Source of the DNA: Streptomyces actuosus
Lineage (GTDB): Bacteria; Actinomycetota; Actinomycetes; Streptomycetales; Streptomycetaceae
Length of the DNA stretch: 64,000 nt
Assembly (NCBI RefSeq): GCF_016921115.1
Contig: NZ_JAFFZS010000004.1
Coordinates: 271,565 to 335,564, forward strand
Reading direction: 5' to 3'
Shown here: positions 8,043 to 17,244 of the stretch, one piece after another
Numbering within the stretch: the stretch's first letter is position 1
Layout of the letters: each line of letters opens with the position of its first letter
The notes under the pieces: model-generated
Told to the model about the DNA's origin: nothing
The model's input: the letters and a program-made list of their open reading frames with translations, nothing else
Database searches by the model: none
Position numbers and translations under genes: made by a program

Positions 8043-8942
8043 CTACTTCACCGGGGTGAAGTCCCGCGCCCCGATGAACTCCGGTCGCCGTACCGGCGCC
8101 GCGAAGGGTTCCACCGCCGCGTTCTCCACGCTGTTGAACACGATGAAGACGTTGCTGCGCGGGAACGGCGTGATGTTGTCGCCGGAGCCGTGCATGCAGT
8201 TGCAGTCGAACCAGGTCGCCGAGCCCGCGCTGCCGGTGAACAGCCGGATGCCGTGCTCGCTCGCCATCGAGGTCAGCGCCTCGTCGGACGGTGTGCCCGC
8301 GTCCTGCATCTGCAGCGACTTCTTGTAGTTGTCCTCGGGCGTGGCGCCCGCGCAGCCGAGGAACGTCCGGTGCGACCCGGGCATGATCATCAGGCCGCCG
8401 TTGGTGGCGAAGTTCTCCGTCAGCGCGATCGAGACGGACACGGTCCGCATGTTCGGCAGACCGTCCTCGGCGTGCCAGGTCTCGAAGTCGGAGTGCCAGT
8501 AGAAGCCGCTCGCGCCGAAGCCGGGCTTGACGTTGATGCGCGACTGGTGGACGTACACGTCCGAGCCGAGGATCTGCCGGGCGCGGCCCACGACCCGCTC
8601 GTCGCGCACAAGGTTCGCGAACACGTCGCTGATCTTGTGCACCTCGAAGACGGAACGGATCTCCTTGGACTTGGGCTCGACGATCGAGCGCTCGTCCGCG
8701 CGGATCGCCGGGTCGGCGACCAGGCGGTCCAGCTCGCGCTTGTAGACGGCCACCTCGTCGGGGGTGATGAGCTGGTCGATGGCGAGGAAGCCGTCGCGCT
8801 CGAACCCCTGGAGGTCGGGCGCCGCGATCGGGCCCGGGGTGTCGGGGGATCCCCAGACGACCGGGTCCTGGCGCGGGACGGTCACCTCGGTGGTGCCGCG
8901 CGTGGGGTAGAGATCGGTGACGTTCGCAGTGGTCGCGGTCAT
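8043..8942 (-). CDS. ectD: Ectoine 5-hydroxylase EctD
   Basis: The 299-residue Fe(II)/2-oxoglutarate dioxygenase converts ectoine to 5-hydroxyectoine in the cytoplasm. The iron ligands are visible: H150 and D152 in GFYWHSDFETWH and H251 in FDCNCMHGSGDN. The RINVKP and FGASGFYWHSD segments are the EctD signature. Length matches the family (about 295-310). The ATG at 8942 lies just after the ectC stop, with the GAGGAGG site inside the last ectC codons, implying translational coupling. It is the last gene of ectABCD and is followed by the shared terminator. Confidence 0.97.
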   Translation of the reverse strand: MTATTANVTDLYPTRGTTEVTVPRQDPVVWGSPDTPGPIAAPDLQGFERDGFLAIDQLITPDEVAVYKRELDRLVADPAIRADERSIVEPKSKEIRSVFEVHKISDVFANLVRDERVVGRARQILGSDVYVHQSRINVKPGFGASGFYWHSDFETWHAEDGLPNMRTVSVSIALTENFATNGGLMIMPGSHRTFLGCAGATPEDNYKKSLQMQDAGTPSDEALTSMASEHGIRLFTGSAGSATWFDCNCMHGSGDNITPFPRSNVFIVFNSVENAAVEPFAAPVRRPEFIGARDFTPVK

Positions 8943-8947
8943 CGTGT

Positions 8948-9352
8948 TCACACCTCCTCGGGCTCGGTGAGCAGCGGGTAGACGCCGTTCTCGTCGTGGT
9001 CCTCCCGGCCGGTCACGGGCGGGTTGAACACGCAGATGCAGCGGAAGTCCTCCTTGACCTTGAGCGTGTGCCGCTCGTGCCCGTCCAGGAGGTACATGGT
9101 GCCGGGGGTGATGGTGTGGGTGGCCCCGGTCTCGTGGTCGGTGAGTTCGGCCTCGCCCTCCACGCACACGACGGCCTCGATGTGGTTGGCGTACCACATG
9201 GACGTCTCGGTCCCCGCGTAAAGGATCGTCTCGTGCAGGGAGAAGCCGACCCGTTCCCGGGCGAGCACGATCCTTTTGCTCTCCCAGGTGCCGGACGCGG
9301 ACTTCACGTGCCGGTCGGTTCCTTCGATGTCCTTGAACGAACGGACGATCAC
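8948..9352 (-). CDS. ectC: L-ectoine synthase EctC
   Basis: The 134-residue cupin protein cyclises N4-acetyl-2,4-diaminobutyrate to ectoine. The family signature is clear: [16 protein letters not shown] at the start, [26 protein letters not shown] with cupin metal residues, and [17 protein letters not shown] (about 81-97). The start is GTG 9352, preceded by AAGGAGG 11 bases upstream. Length agrees with known EctC (about 130). It lies 53 bases after ectB and couples to ectD. Confidence 0.97.
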   Translation of the reverse strand: MIVRSFKDIEGTDRHVKSASGTWESKRIVLARERVGFSLHETILYAGTETSMWYANHIEAVVCVEGEAELTDHETGATHTITPGTMYLLDGHERHTLKVKEDFRCICVFNPPVTGREDHDENGVYPLLTEPEEV

Positions 9353-9405
9353 GGTGGTGCGATACCTCCTTGGATCGGGATGTCTGACAGGGATGGCCGG
9401 GACGG

Positions 9406-10677
9406 TCAGGCGGTCTCGCGGACCGCGCGGGCCAGGGTCTTCATGCCCTCGTCGAGTTCCTCGGCCGTGATGGTCAGTGCGGGCAGCAGCTTGACGACCT
9501 CGCTCTCGGGGCCCGAGGTCTCGATGAGCAGGCCGAGTTCGAAGGCGCGGCGGGCGACTCGGTCGGCCCGGTCCTTGTCGTGGAACTCCAGGCCCCACAC
9601 CAGGCCGCGTCCGCGGTACTCCTTCACGGCGGGCAGGTTCTCCTCGCAGATCGCGATGAGCCACTGCTCGACCTGTTCGCCGCGGGCCTGGGTCTGCTTC
9701 TCCATGGCCGAACCGTCGGTCCAGTAGGCCTCCAGCGCGGCCGTGGCGGTGACGAAGGCCGGGTTGTTGCCGCGGAAGGTGCCGTTGTGCTCGCCCGGCT
9801 CCCACAGGTCCAGCTCCGGCTTGAACAGGCACAGCGACATCGGCAGGCCGTAGCCGCTGATGGACTTGGACACGGTGACGATGTCCGGGGTGATGCCCGC
9901 CTCCTCGAAGGAGAAGAAGGCGCCGGTGCGGCCGCAGCCCATCTGGATGTCGTCGACGATGAGCAGCATGTCCTGCCGCTCGCACAGCTCTGCCAGGCTG
10001 CGCAGCCACTCGGGACGGGCGACGTTGATGCCGCCCTCGCCCTGCACCGTCTCGACGATCACCGCGGCCGGGCGGTTGAGGCCGGACCCCTGGTCCTCCA
10101 GCAGCCGCTCGAACCACAGGAAGTCCGGCACCTGCCCGTCGAGGTAGTTGTCGAACGGCATGGGCGTGCCGTGCACCAGCGGGATACCGGCGCCGGCGCG
10201 CTTGAAGGCGTTGCCGGTGACGGCCAGGGACCCCAGGGACATGCCGTGGAAGGCGTTCGTGAACGACACGATCGACTCGCGCCCCTTCACCTTCCGCGCC
10301 AGCTTCAGCGCGGACTCCACGGCGTTGGTGCCCGTCGGGCCCGGGAACATGACCTTGTACGGCAGGTCGCGCGGGCGCAGCACCAGGTTCTGGAAGGACT
10401 CCAGGAAGGCGCGCTTGGCGGTGGTCGACATGTCGAGGCCGTGCGTGACCCCGTCCCGCATCAGGTAGTCGACCAGGGCCCGTTTCAGGACCGGGTTGTT
10501 GTGGCCGTAGTTCAGTGAGCCGGCGCCGGCGAAGAAGTCCAGGTACTCGTGGCCGTCCTCGTCGTACATCCGGCTGCCCTGGGCGCGGTCGAACACGGTG
10601 GGCCAGCCGCGGCAGTAGCTGCGTACCTCGGACTCCACGGTCTCGAAGACGCTGAGGTCGGGCTGGGTGATGGTCAC
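9406..10677 (-). CDS. ectB: Diaminobutyrate-2-oxoglutarate transaminase EctB
   Basis: The 423-residue class III aminotransferase makes L-2,4-diaminobutyrate from aspartate semialdehyde using glutamate as donor. Visible motifs are [18 protein letters not shown] (cofactor phosphate), [16 protein letters not shown] (cofactor Asp) and [16 protein letters not shown] (PLP lysine). Glu in [12 protein letters not shown] fits the family. The GTG start at 10677 follows GAGGAG. It is the second gene of the ectoine operon, 26 bases after ectA. Confidence 0.97.
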   Translation of the reverse strand: MTITQPDLSVFETVESEVRSYCRGWPTVFDRAQGSRMYDEDGHEYLDFFAGAGSLNYGHNNPVLKRALVDYLMRDGVTHGLDMSTTAKRAFLESFQNLVLRPRDLPYKVMFPGPTGTNAVESALKLARKVKGRESIVSFTNAFHGMSLGSLAVTGNAFKRAGAGIPLVHGTPMPFDNYLDGQVPDFLWFERLLEDQGSGLNRPAAVIVETVQGEGGINVARPEWLRSLAELCERQDMLLIVDDIQMGCGRTGAFFSFEEAGITPDIVTVSKSISGYGLPMSLCLFKPELDLWEPGEHNGTFRGNNPAFVTATAALEAYWTDGSAMEKQTQARGEQVEQWLIAICEENLPAVKEYRGRGLVWGLEFHDKDRADRVARRAFELGLLIETSGPESEVVKLLPALTITAEELDEGMKTLARAVRETA

Positions 10678-10703
10678 GGTGAATCGCTCCTCAATGCGGC
10701 TGG

Positions 10704-11219
10704 TCAGTGCGACGGGCGGGTCAACGGGCCGATGCGGTACAGGACCTCGGGGTCGTGCGGGCCGTCCGGGAAGTGCCCCGTGTCGAAGAGGACCTCCCGC
10801 TCGACGGTGGCGCCGTGGCGTGCGGCGAACGACGTGAACAACCGCTCCGAGGCGGTGTTGCCGGGGGTGATGGTCGTCTCGACGTCCGTGATCGGGTGCT
10901 CGGCGGCGAGCCGGGTGGTCAGCCCGTCGAGCAGCTGGGCGGCGAGGCCCCGGCCCCGGTACGCCGCGTCGACGGCCACCTGCCAGACGAGCAGGGTGCT
11001 CGGGCGCTCCGGCCGCACGTACCCGGTGACGAACCCGACCGGCTCCCCGTTCTCCTCGCGGGCCACTGCCGAGGTGGCGGCGAAGTCGCGGCACCACAGC
11101 AGATAGCTGTAGGAGGAGTTCAGGTCGAGGGCTTCGGAGTCCTTGGCGATGCGCCAGAGCACGGACCCGTCCGCCATCGACGGACGGTCGATGAGCAGGT
11201 CTGCTTGTGCGGCAGTCAT
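10704..11219 (-). CDS. ectA: Diaminobutyrate acetyltransferase EctA
   Basis: The 171-residue GNAT enzyme acetylates L-2,4-diaminobutyrate with acetyl-CoA, the second ectoine step. Motifs are DLNSSYSYLLWCRDFAATSA (substrate region), VAVDAAYRGRGLAAQLLDGL (acetyl-CoA loop) and TITPGNTASERLFTSFA. ATG 11219 is the only start that fits the family length. No Shine-Dalgarno sequence is visible before it; an AT-rich palindrome occupies that space, so the message may be leaderless or poorly initiated. It opens the osmoprotection operon. Confidence 0.96.
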   Translation of the reverse strand: MTAAQADLLIDRPSMADGSVLWRIAKDSEALDLNSSYSYLLWCRDFAATSAVAREENGEPVGFVTGYVRPERPSTLLVWQVAVDAAYRGRGLAAQLLDGLTTRLAAEHPITDVETTITPGNTASERLFTSFAARHGATVEREVLFDTGHFPDGPHDPEVLYRIGPLTRPSH

Positions 11220-11224
11220 GCGAA

Positions 11225-11248
11225 TTGAATTTACCGAGAGAAATTCAA
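11225..11248. promoter_or_regulatory. AT-rich palindrome immediately upstream of ectA
   Basis: TTGAATTT (11225-11232) and AAATTCAA (11241-11248) form a perfect 8-bp inverted repeat with an 8-base spacer, ending 5 bases from the ectA start codon. It is strikingly AT-rich for this genome. It could be an operator for an osmotic regulator or overlap the -10 element of a leaderless promoter. Function is inferred from position. Confidence 0.5.
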
Positions 11249-12035
11249 AATTGCATGGACGGTCGGGGTTCTCTGGACGTGGTTCCTGTGTTATCACGCG
11301 GGCGCGCGCAGGCGCACGATCGACCGGCAGGATGTACCGTTTTGGTGCGGAAAAACTCCGCAAATCGACCGCCCTGTGGAACGGGTCACAAGTGCGTAAC
11401 CCTGTTGAGATCGGCCCGAATTATGTCGCCCAGGGTTCGTGAATCGTTGTGTTTAGGATGGTGAGAAGCGGGCAGAAGAACATGGGAAGCTACCCATCGA
11501 AATAGTGTCGGAAATACGGGAAAAGAATTTCCGAAACGCGCTGGAATCGTCGCGCTCCGATCGTTCCGCCCGTGCCGGCCGGACGCCGTGCCGCCTGCCC
11601 GGGTGCCGTCAGTGCCAGGCCCGGTCCGCGGCCCGGAGCGCCGGCCGGACGTCCGTGACCGGTCCCCCACTTAGTCGGCGCGGCGCCCAGCGCGGTGAGG
11701 CGGCTCGCGCGCCATGTCCGCCCTCGCCTCGGCGCCGCAGTGGTCGACGCGGGTCATCTCCCTGTCCGGCGCACCTCTGCCTGCCGCCTGAGGCAGCGAC
11801 GCCTCGCCCTGCCTGACCGCGACGTCCCGCTCGGTGCGCCGTGGCCGGGCCGTCCGGTCGCCGATCGACGCGAAGTGCGCCGCACCGAGCGGGGCCAGGT
11901 CCAGGGGTGGGTGCGCCACGACGGTGCACTCCTCGGGTGCAGGGGCGCCGGGACCGGGCCCCCGTCTCCGCAGGGCTCGTCCGCCTGGTCGACCGGCGAC
12001 TTCTTAGGTGGCGGGGCCTCGTAGCCATGGGATTG
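11249..12035. other. Long intergenic region between ectA and the ABC importer
   Basis: No coding frame here is convincing. It should contain the ectA promoter (read leftward). Two further inverted repeats are seen: ATGGG-aagcta-CCCAT at 11482-11497 and CGGAAAT-N11-ATTTCCG at 11509-11533, within a stretch with lower GC than the genes around it. A minus-strand 82-codon frame at 11671-11919 has no recognisable content. Confidence 0.4.
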
Positions 12036-12052
12036 GTTTGAGACACTCAAAC
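12036..12052. promoter_or_regulatory. Operator-like palindrome overlapping the -35 of the ABC importer promoter
   Basis: GTTTGAG (12036-12042), ACA, CTCAAAC (12046-12052) is a perfect 7-bp inverted repeat. It covers the -35 hexamer described in the next entry, the usual place for a repressor. No regulator gene is adjacent. Confidence 0.55.
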
Positions 12053-12065
12053 TTCTCCTTATAAT
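12038..12065 (+). promoter_or_regulatory. Sigma-70-type promoter of the amino-acid ABC importer
   Basis: TTGAGA (12038-12043) and TATAAT (12060-12065) are separated by 16 bases, a near-consensus HrdB-type promoter. It lies 40 bases upstream of the binding-protein start codon, leaving a leader of about 32 bases with GAAGAGG as ribosome binding site. Confidence 0.7.
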
Positions 12066-12104
12066 CGGAACCTCATACGTCCCCTCACTCAGAAGAGGCC
12101 CCCC

Positions 12105-12956
12105 GTGAAGACGCTCTCCGGGCGCCGGACCCGCCTGCTGGCCGCCACCACCGCGACGGCCGGCCTGATGCTCGTGGCTGCCTGCACCTCCACGAACAGC
12201 GGCACCAGCGGCTCCGGCACGGCCGCCGGCGGCGTCCAGCTCGTCGAGGCGGGCCGGCTCACCACCTGTACCCACCTGCCGTACCCGCCCTTCCAGTCGG
12301 AGATCGACGGCAAGGTGCAGGGCTTCGACGTCGCCCTCGTCGACCTGGTCGCCGACAACCTCGGCGTGCAGCAGAAGATCCTCGACACGCCCTTCGAGAA
12401 CTTCAAGACCGGCGCCTTTCTCAACGCCGGCAAGTGCGACGTCGCCGCGGCCGGTATGACCATCACCGACGAGCGCAGGAAGCACGTCGACTTCTCCGTG
12501 CCGTACTTCGACGCCACCCAGGCCGTCCTGGTCGACAAGGACAGCGGCATCGGCTCGCTGGCCGACATCAAGTCCCAGGGCGTCAAGCTGGGAGCCCAGG
12601 CGCAGACCACCGGCGAGGACTACGCCAGGAGCAAGGGCTTCGACCCGGTCTCCTTCGAGTCCTCCGACGCCGTCCTCAACGGCCTGCGCACCGGACAGGT
12701 CAAGGCCGTGATCATCGACTACCCGGTCGTGCAGGGCTGGTTGAAGGACAAGGCCGAGGCCGGCGCCTTCGAGGTCGTCGACAACCTCCACACCGGTGAG
12801 CAGTACGGCTTCACGGTGAAGAAGGGCAACACCGCACTGCGCGAGGCCCTCGACAAGGCGATCACCGACGCCAAGGCCGACGGCACCTACAAGAAGCTGT
12901 ACGAGAAGTGGATCGGTCCGTACGACGCGAGCGCGGCCTCGCCCTCCGCCTCGTGA
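12105..12956 (+). CDS. Amino-acid ABC transporter substrate-binding lipoprotein
   Basis: The 283-residue type II periplasmic-binding-like protein has a lipoprotein signal with lipobox LVAAC (Cys27), followed by a Ser/Thr/Gly-rich tether. The binding domain has [11 protein letters not shown] (ligand aromatic pocket), [36 protein letters not shown] and [15 protein letters not shown], all typical of the polar amino-acid (His/Gln/Arg) family SBP_bac_3. It is anchored outside the membrane and delivers the ligand to the permease that follows. The GTG start at 12105 has GAAGAGG upstream. The specific amino acid cannot be read from sequence. Confidence 0.93.
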   Translation: MKTLSGRRTRLLAATTATAGLMLVAACTSTNSGTSGSGTAAGGVQLVEAGRLTTCTHLPYPPFQSEIDGKVQGFDVALVDLVADNLGVQQKILDTPFENFKTGAFLNAGKCDVAAAGMTITDERRKHVDFSVPYFDATQAVLVDKDSGIGSLADIKSQGVKLGAQAQTTGEDYARSKGFDPVSFESSDAVLNGLRTGQVKAVIIDYPVVQGWLKDKAEAGAFEVVDNLHTGEQYGFTVKKGNTALREALDKAITDAKADGTYKKLYEKWIGPYDASAASPSAS

Positions 12957-13789
12957 CGGCCACGGAGGTGAAGCAGGACCGGCCGCGGCCCAAGGGCCTG
13001 ACCCGACGCCGCAAGCGCCGCCTGTCGCGCGGCCTGCAGTACGCGGTGTTCGTCGCCGCCGTGATCGCGCTCGCGGCCACGGCAGACTGGGGCCGCCTGC
13101 AGAACCAGTTCGCGGAAGCCGACATCGCGCGCCAGATGTTCCCGGACGTCATCACACTGGCGCTGAGGAACACGGTGCTCTACACCGTCGCCGGCTTCGC
13201 CGTGGCGGTGGCGCTCGGCCTGGTGCTCGCGCTGATGAGGCTGTCGTCCGTGGGACCCTACCGCTGGGTCGCCGGCGTCTACATCGAGATCTTCCGGGGC
13301 CTGCCGGCCCTGCTGATCTTCATCTTCATCGGGGTGGCCGTTCCGCTGGCCTTCCCGGGCAAGGAGATCGTCGGCGGCACCTACGGCAAGGCGGCGCTCG
13401 CCCTCGGCCTGGTCGGCGCCGCCTACGTGGCGGAGACGCTCCGGGCGGGCATCCAGGCAGTGCCCCAGGGGCAGACGGAGGCCGCCCGCTCGCTCGGCTT
13501 CTCGCCCGCGCGCGCCATGGTCTCCATCGTCATCCCGCAGGCGTTCCGGATCGTCCTGCCGCCGCTGACCAACGAGTTCGTCATCCTCTTCAAGGACTCC
13601 TCCCTGGTGCTGCTCCTCGGCGTCACCCTGGAGGAGCGCGACCTGTCCAAGTTCGGCCGCGACCTGGCCAGTACGACCGCCAACTCCACCCCGATCCTCG
13701 TGGCCGGCCTGTGCTACCTGCTGGTGACGGTCCCGCTCGGCTTCGTCGTCCGCCGCCTGGAGGCCAAGGCCCGGGAGGCCGCCCAGTGA
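12953..13789 (+). CDS. Amino-acid ABC transporter permease
   Basis: The 278-residue inner-membrane permease starts at GTG 12953, overlapping the previous stop (GTGA). Several hydrophobic segments follow a basic N-terminus ([10 protein letters not shown]); the first spans about residues 24-42. The conserved cytoplasmic EAA loop reads [20 protein letters not shown] (about 165-185), where the ATPase docks. The fusion-free single permease presumably forms a homodimer. The HisM/GlnP-type sequence fits the substrate-binding protein. Confidence 0.93.
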   Translation: MTATEVKQDRPRPKGLTRRRKRRLSRGLQYAVFVAAVIALAATADWGRLQNQFAEADIARQMFPDVITLALRNTVLYTVAGFAVAVALGLVLALMRLSSVGPYRWVAGVYIEIFRGLPALLIFIFIGVAVPLAFPGKEIVGGTYGKAALALGLVGAAYVAETLRAGIQAVPQGQTEAARSLGFSPARAMVSIVIPQAFRIVLPPLTNEFVILFKDSSLVLLLGVTLEERDLSKFGRDLASTTANSTPILVAGLCYLLVTVPLGFVVRRLEAKAREAAQ

Positions 13790-14580
13790 CCCGCCCCGAG
13801 ATCCGCATCACCGACCTGCACAAGTCCTTCGGCGACAACCGGGTGCTGCGCGGCATCGACCTGGAGATCGGCCAGGGCGAGGTCGTCTGCGTCATCGGCC
13901 CGTCCGGCTCCGGCAAGTCCACGCTGCTGCGCTGCGTCAACCTGCTGGAGGAGCCGACCTCGGGCCGGGTCTTCGTCGGCGAGTCCGAGGTCACCGACCC
14001 GGACGTCGACATCGACGCCGTACGCCGCCGCATCGGCATGGTCTTCCAGCAGTTCAACCTGTTCCCGCACCTGACGGTGACCGAGAACCTCACTCTGCCG
14101 CAGCGCCGGGTGCTGAAGCGGAGCGCCGCGCAGGCGGCCGAGGTCGCCGCGGAGAACCTGGCCCGGGTGGGCCTGTCGGAGAAGGCGGACGCCTACCCGT
14201 CCTCCCTCTCCGGCGGGCAGCAGCAGCGCGTGGCCATCGCCCGCGCGCTGGCGATGGGCCCGGAGGTGATGCTCTTCGACGAGCCCACCTCCGCCCTCGA
14301 CCCGGAACTGGTCGGCGACGTCCTCGCGGTCATGCGCATGCTCGCCCGGGAGGGCATGACGATGATGGTGGTCACCCATGAGATGACCTTCGCCCGGGAG
14401 GTCGCCGACCGGGTCGTCTTCATGGACGGCGGCGTCGTCGTGGAGGACGGCGCCCCCGCCCAGGTCATCGGCGCCCCCCGGCACGAGCGCACCCGCCACT
14501 TCCTCTCCCGCCTCCTCGACCCGGCGATGGCCGAGGTCGAGGAGGGGACCCCGGGAGAGGTGGGGACGCCCGAGGGATAG
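13786..14580 (+). CDS. Amino-acid ABC transporter ATP-binding protein
   Basis: The 264-residue ATPase has Walker [16 protein letters not shown] (about 38-52), Q-loop [12 protein letters not shown], signature [15 protein letters not shown], Walker [15 protein letters not shown] and switch His in [11 protein letters not shown]. The glnQ/hisP-like order is typical of polar amino-acid importers. The GTG at 13786 overlaps the permease stop (GTGA), so the three genes form one translationally coupled operon. The C-terminal tail (about 20 residues, Glu/Gly/Pro-rich) is not conserved in the family. Confidence 0.95.
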   Translation: MTRPEIRITDLHKSFGDNRVLRGIDLEIGQGEVVCVIGPSGSGKSTLLRCVNLLEEPTSGRVFVGESEVTDPDVDIDAVRRRIGMVFQQFNLFPHLTVTENLTLPQRRVLKRSAAQAAEVAAENLARVGLSEKADAYPSSLSGGQQQRVAIARALAMGPEVMLFDEPTSALDPELVGDVLAVMRMLAREGMTMMVVTHEMTFAREVADRVVFMDGGVVVEDGAPAQVIGAPRHERTRHFLSRLLDPAMAEVEEGTPGEVGTPEG

Positions 14581-14587
14581 TCCCCCG

Positions 14588-15517
14588 TCAGCCGCGGCGG
14601 CGGGCCAGCGCCAGCGCGCCGCCGCCCGCGAGCAGCAGTGCCGCGGCCCCGCCCGCGACGTACGGCGTCACCGGGCTCCCGCCGGTCTCGGCCAGACCGG
14701 CCCGCCCGACCTCCGCCGGAGCGGCGGCCTGCTGCGGCTCGACCCGTCGCCCCGGCTCGTCGGCCGGGGCCGTCCCGGACGGCCCCGAGGGCGCGGGCGC
14801 TGCCTCCGCCGTCGCTCCGGGGCTGGTGCAGGAGGCCTTCGCGAGCGACAACTCGCCCTCGACCTCGGCCACATTGAGCTTGAGCGGGTTGATGGACACG
14901 CTCAGTTCGAGGGCGGTCGCGGCGGCCGTCCGTGAGGTCGTCTCCCGCTGGGACAGCTCCAGTCGCACCTCACCGACCCCCGGCAGCTTCACCCGGGTCG
15001 GGCCGCCGGCGGTGAGGGTCACCCGCTTGCCGAGGACGGTGACGCTCCCCACTACATCGGCCCGCGCGACCGGAGCCTTCCCCGCCTCGCAGACGGCGCT
15101 GGAGGTGACGCCGTCCACCTCGACGAGGGACAGCAGCGGCAGGCCCGGGACATGGAGCCGGGCGTGGGCGAGCTCGGTCCGCGCCTCGGCCCTGTGGGCG
15201 TCGACGGTGGCCCGGGCCGACGCGACCTCGGCGCTCAGCACGCTGAACGGCCGCCCGCCGTCGACGCCGTCGAGTCGCGCGGTCAGCGCCGTTCGGTCGG
15301 CGCTCCGCGGAGCCTGGACCTCGTTGAGGGAGACCGCGAGGGGGACGTTCACGGTCTTGTCGAGCAGGGCCACGTCGAGGCCGGTGCGCAGGACGGCGGC
15401 GCTCGCGCGGCCTGGTTCGCCGGTCGCGTGGGCGGGGCCCGCCCCGGCCACGGCCGCGGGACCGGCGGTCAGGACGGTGGCCGCGGCGACGGCGGCGAGA
15501 CGGCGGCGTGCGGGCAT
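14588..15517 (-). CDS. Secreted LAxTG-anchored surface protein (SCO1860-like)
   Basis: The 309-residue protein has an N-terminal signal peptide (MPARRRLAAVAAATVLTAG, cleavage near AHA-TG), a central domain of about 200 residues without catalytic motif and with two Cys, a Pro/Ala/Glu-rich linker, and a C-terminal sorting signal LAETGGS followed by a hydrophobic segment and RRRG. LAxTG is the motif used by class E sortases of Streptomyces, so covalent attachment to peptidoglycan is expected. Conserved SCO1860-type proteins have no assigned function. ATG 15517 is chosen; GTG 15538 is possible. It converges with the importer operon with only 7 bases between them. Confidence 0.8.
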   Translation of the reverse strand: MPARRRLAAVAAATVLTAGPAAVAGAGPAHATGEPGRASAAVLRTGLDVALLDKTVNVPLAVSLNEVQAPRSADRTALTARLDGVDGGRPFSVLSAEVASARATVDAHRAEARTELAHARLHVPGLPLLSLVEVDGVTSSAVCEAGKAPVARADVVGSVTVLGKRVTLTAGGPTRVKLPGVGEVRLELSQRETTSRTAAATALELSVSINPLKLNVAEVEGELSLAKASCTSPGATAEAAPAPSGPSGTAPADEPGRRVEPQQAAAPAEVGRAGLAETGGSPVTPYVAGGAAALLLAGGGALALARRRG

Positions 15518-16149
15518 GGGGACGGTCGTTCCGTTCACGATGGGGGACCCCCAGGGGAGACATGCTTCGGGACCCCGCAAGGATTACGTACGAAGAGTGA
15601 ACGGGACGCGATCCTGCGTGACTTCACCCCAAAGGGGGTTTTCCGGGACTGCTTTCGATTCTTCTGGTACGCCCGTTCCCGCAGGGGCCGCCGATTCCCC
15701 CACACGGAGGGCGCGCGACGGGTGCGGGGGAGGCCGGCAGGGGAGCGCGGCGCCGCGGAGATCCGTCAGTGCCGCCCGGGGGAGGGGCTGCGAAAGTCCC
15801 GCAGCTCCGCCCGCCCCGCGCGGCCGCGACCTCCTCCCGCACGCCCCGGTGCCGTCACCGGAAGGTTCACCGGCTCGCGCCCCCGGCACCTCGCCGCGCC
15901 GTCGCACCTCCCGAGCACATCCCGCACACGGGCCGCTCCGCCTTGCGCTGTACCGCACCGGACGCCGCGAACTCTGCGGCAGACCTTCCCGGTCACCGCC
16001 GCCAAGCGCGCCGCCGGAAGCGCTGCGGTACGACGTCCCTCGACCGCAGCGCCGTCGTGGCCGGTCGCGCAGCTCCCGGGGCCTTCGGGGCGCAGTCGAA
16101 CCGCAGTCGAACCGCAGTGGACTTCGCCGGACCTGCTCAGCGGACCTGC
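15518..16149. other. Intergenic region with tandem duplications
   Basis: No supported gene is seen. Between 16091 and 16112 the 11-mer CGCAGTCGAAC is repeated twice in tandem with a partial third copy. From 16128 the 13-mer CGGACCTGCTCAG is repeated exactly, its second copy running into the stop codon of the amidohydrolase. The rest is GC-rich sequence that should hold the promoter of the surface-protein gene. Confidence 0.5.
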
Positions 16150-16153
16150 TCAG
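16128..16153. repeat. 13-bp tandem duplication across a stop codon
   Basis: CGGACCTGCTCAG occurs at 16128-16140 and again at 16141-16153. The TGA stop of the minus-strand amidohydrolase (16150-16152) lies in the second copy, so the duplication also supplies a second stop-like TGA just downstream. Confidence 0.8.
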
Positions 16154-17244
16154 CCGACGACACGACCGTCGAGCACGACCCGGCGCGGCGCGGCCAGCAC
16201 CCGCACGTCGGCCCGCGGATCGCCCTCGTACACCACGAGGTCCGCCGGGGCACCCTCCTCCAGCGCCGGGCGTCCCAGCCAGGCGCGGGCGCCCCAGGCC
16301 GTCGCCGACAGCGCCGCCACCGGCGGGATCCCGGCCGTGACGAGTTCCGCGACCTCGCCCGCGACCAGGCCGTGGGCCAGGGAACCGCCCGCGTCGGTGC
16401 CGACGTACACCGGGACACCGGCGTCGTAGGCCGCGCGCACGGTGTCGTAGCGGCGGGCGTGCAGCCGCCGCATGTGGTCCGCCCACACCGGGTACCGTCC
16501 CTCACCGCCCGCCGCGAGCTGCGGGAAGGTGGCGATGTTCACCAGCGTCGGCACGATCGCGACGCCCCGCTCCGCGAACAGCGGGATCGTGTCCTCGGTG
16601 AGGCCGGTGGCGTGCTCGATGCAGTCGATGCCCGCCTCGACCAGGTCCCGCAGGGAGTCCTCGGCGAAGCAGTGGGCGGTGACCCGGGCTCCGAGCCGGT
16701 GCGCCTCGGCGATCGCCGCCGTGACGGCCTCCCGGGGCCAGCAGGCAGAGAGATCCCCGAGGTCGCGGTCGATCCAGTCGCCGACCAGCTTGACCCAGCC
16801 GTCACCGCGCCGGGCCTCCTGCGCCACGTACGCGACGAGCTGGTCCGGCTCGATCTCGTGGCCGTAGTTGCGCATGTAGCGCCGGGTCCGGGCGATGTGG
16901 CGGCCGGCCCGGATGATCCTCGGCAGGTCGCCGCGGTCGTCGATCCAGCGGGTGTCGGACGGCGACCCCGCGTCCCGGATCAGCAGCGTCCCCGCATCCC
17001 GGTCGGTGAGCGCCTGCTTCTCGGCCACGTCCACGGGCACCGGCCCCTCGTGGCCGAGCCCCACGTGGCAGTGGGCGTCGACGAGCCCGGGCAGCGCCCA
17101 CCCCTCGACCGTGCGCACGTCGCGTGCCCCGGCAGGCCGCTCGAAGGACACCCGCCCGCCGATCACCCACAGTTCGTCCCGCACGTCCTCGGGCCCGACC
17201 AGAACCCGCCCCTTCACCCGCAGCACCGCGCGATCGTCGCTCAT
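16150..17244 (-). CDS. Amidohydrolase-superfamily metal-dependent hydrolase
   Basis: The 364-residue cytoplasmic protein has a short N-terminal beta-sandwich (LRVKGRVLVGPE) followed by the TIM barrel: GLVDAHCHVGLG (metal HxH, about 53-64), WVKLVGDW (possible bridging Lys), VTAHCFAEDS, CIEHATGL (metal His) and VYVGTDAGGSLAHG (catalytic Asp), closing with the sandwich strand ADLVVYEGDP. The layout resembles imidazolonepropionase/prolidase-like amidohydrolases acting on amide or lactam bonds; the substrate is unknown. ATG 17244 is chosen because upstream codons are low-complexity. Confidence 0.88.
   Translation of the reverse strand: MSDDRAVLRVKGRVLVGPEDVRDELWVIGGRVSFERPAGARDVRTVEGWALPGLVDAHCHVGLGHEGPVPVDVAEKQALTDRDAGTLLIRDAGSPSDTRWIDDRGDLPRIIRAGRHIARTRRYMRNYGHEIEPDQLVAYVAQEARRGDGWVKLVGDWIDRDLGDLSACWPREAVTAAIAEAHRLGARVTAHCFAEDSLRDLVEAGIDCIEHATGLTEDTIPLFAERGVAIVPTLVNIATFPQLAAGGEGRYPVWADHMRRLHARRYDTVRAAYDAGVPVYVGTDAGGSLAHGLVAGEVAELVTAGIPPVAALSATAWGARAWLGRPALEEGAPADLVVYEGDPRADVRVLAAPRRVVLDGRVVG

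Noticed and set aside
11671..11919. 82-codon minus-strand frame upstream of the ABC importer
   Set aside because: No ribosome site, no known motif, and composition not clearly coding; left as intergenic.
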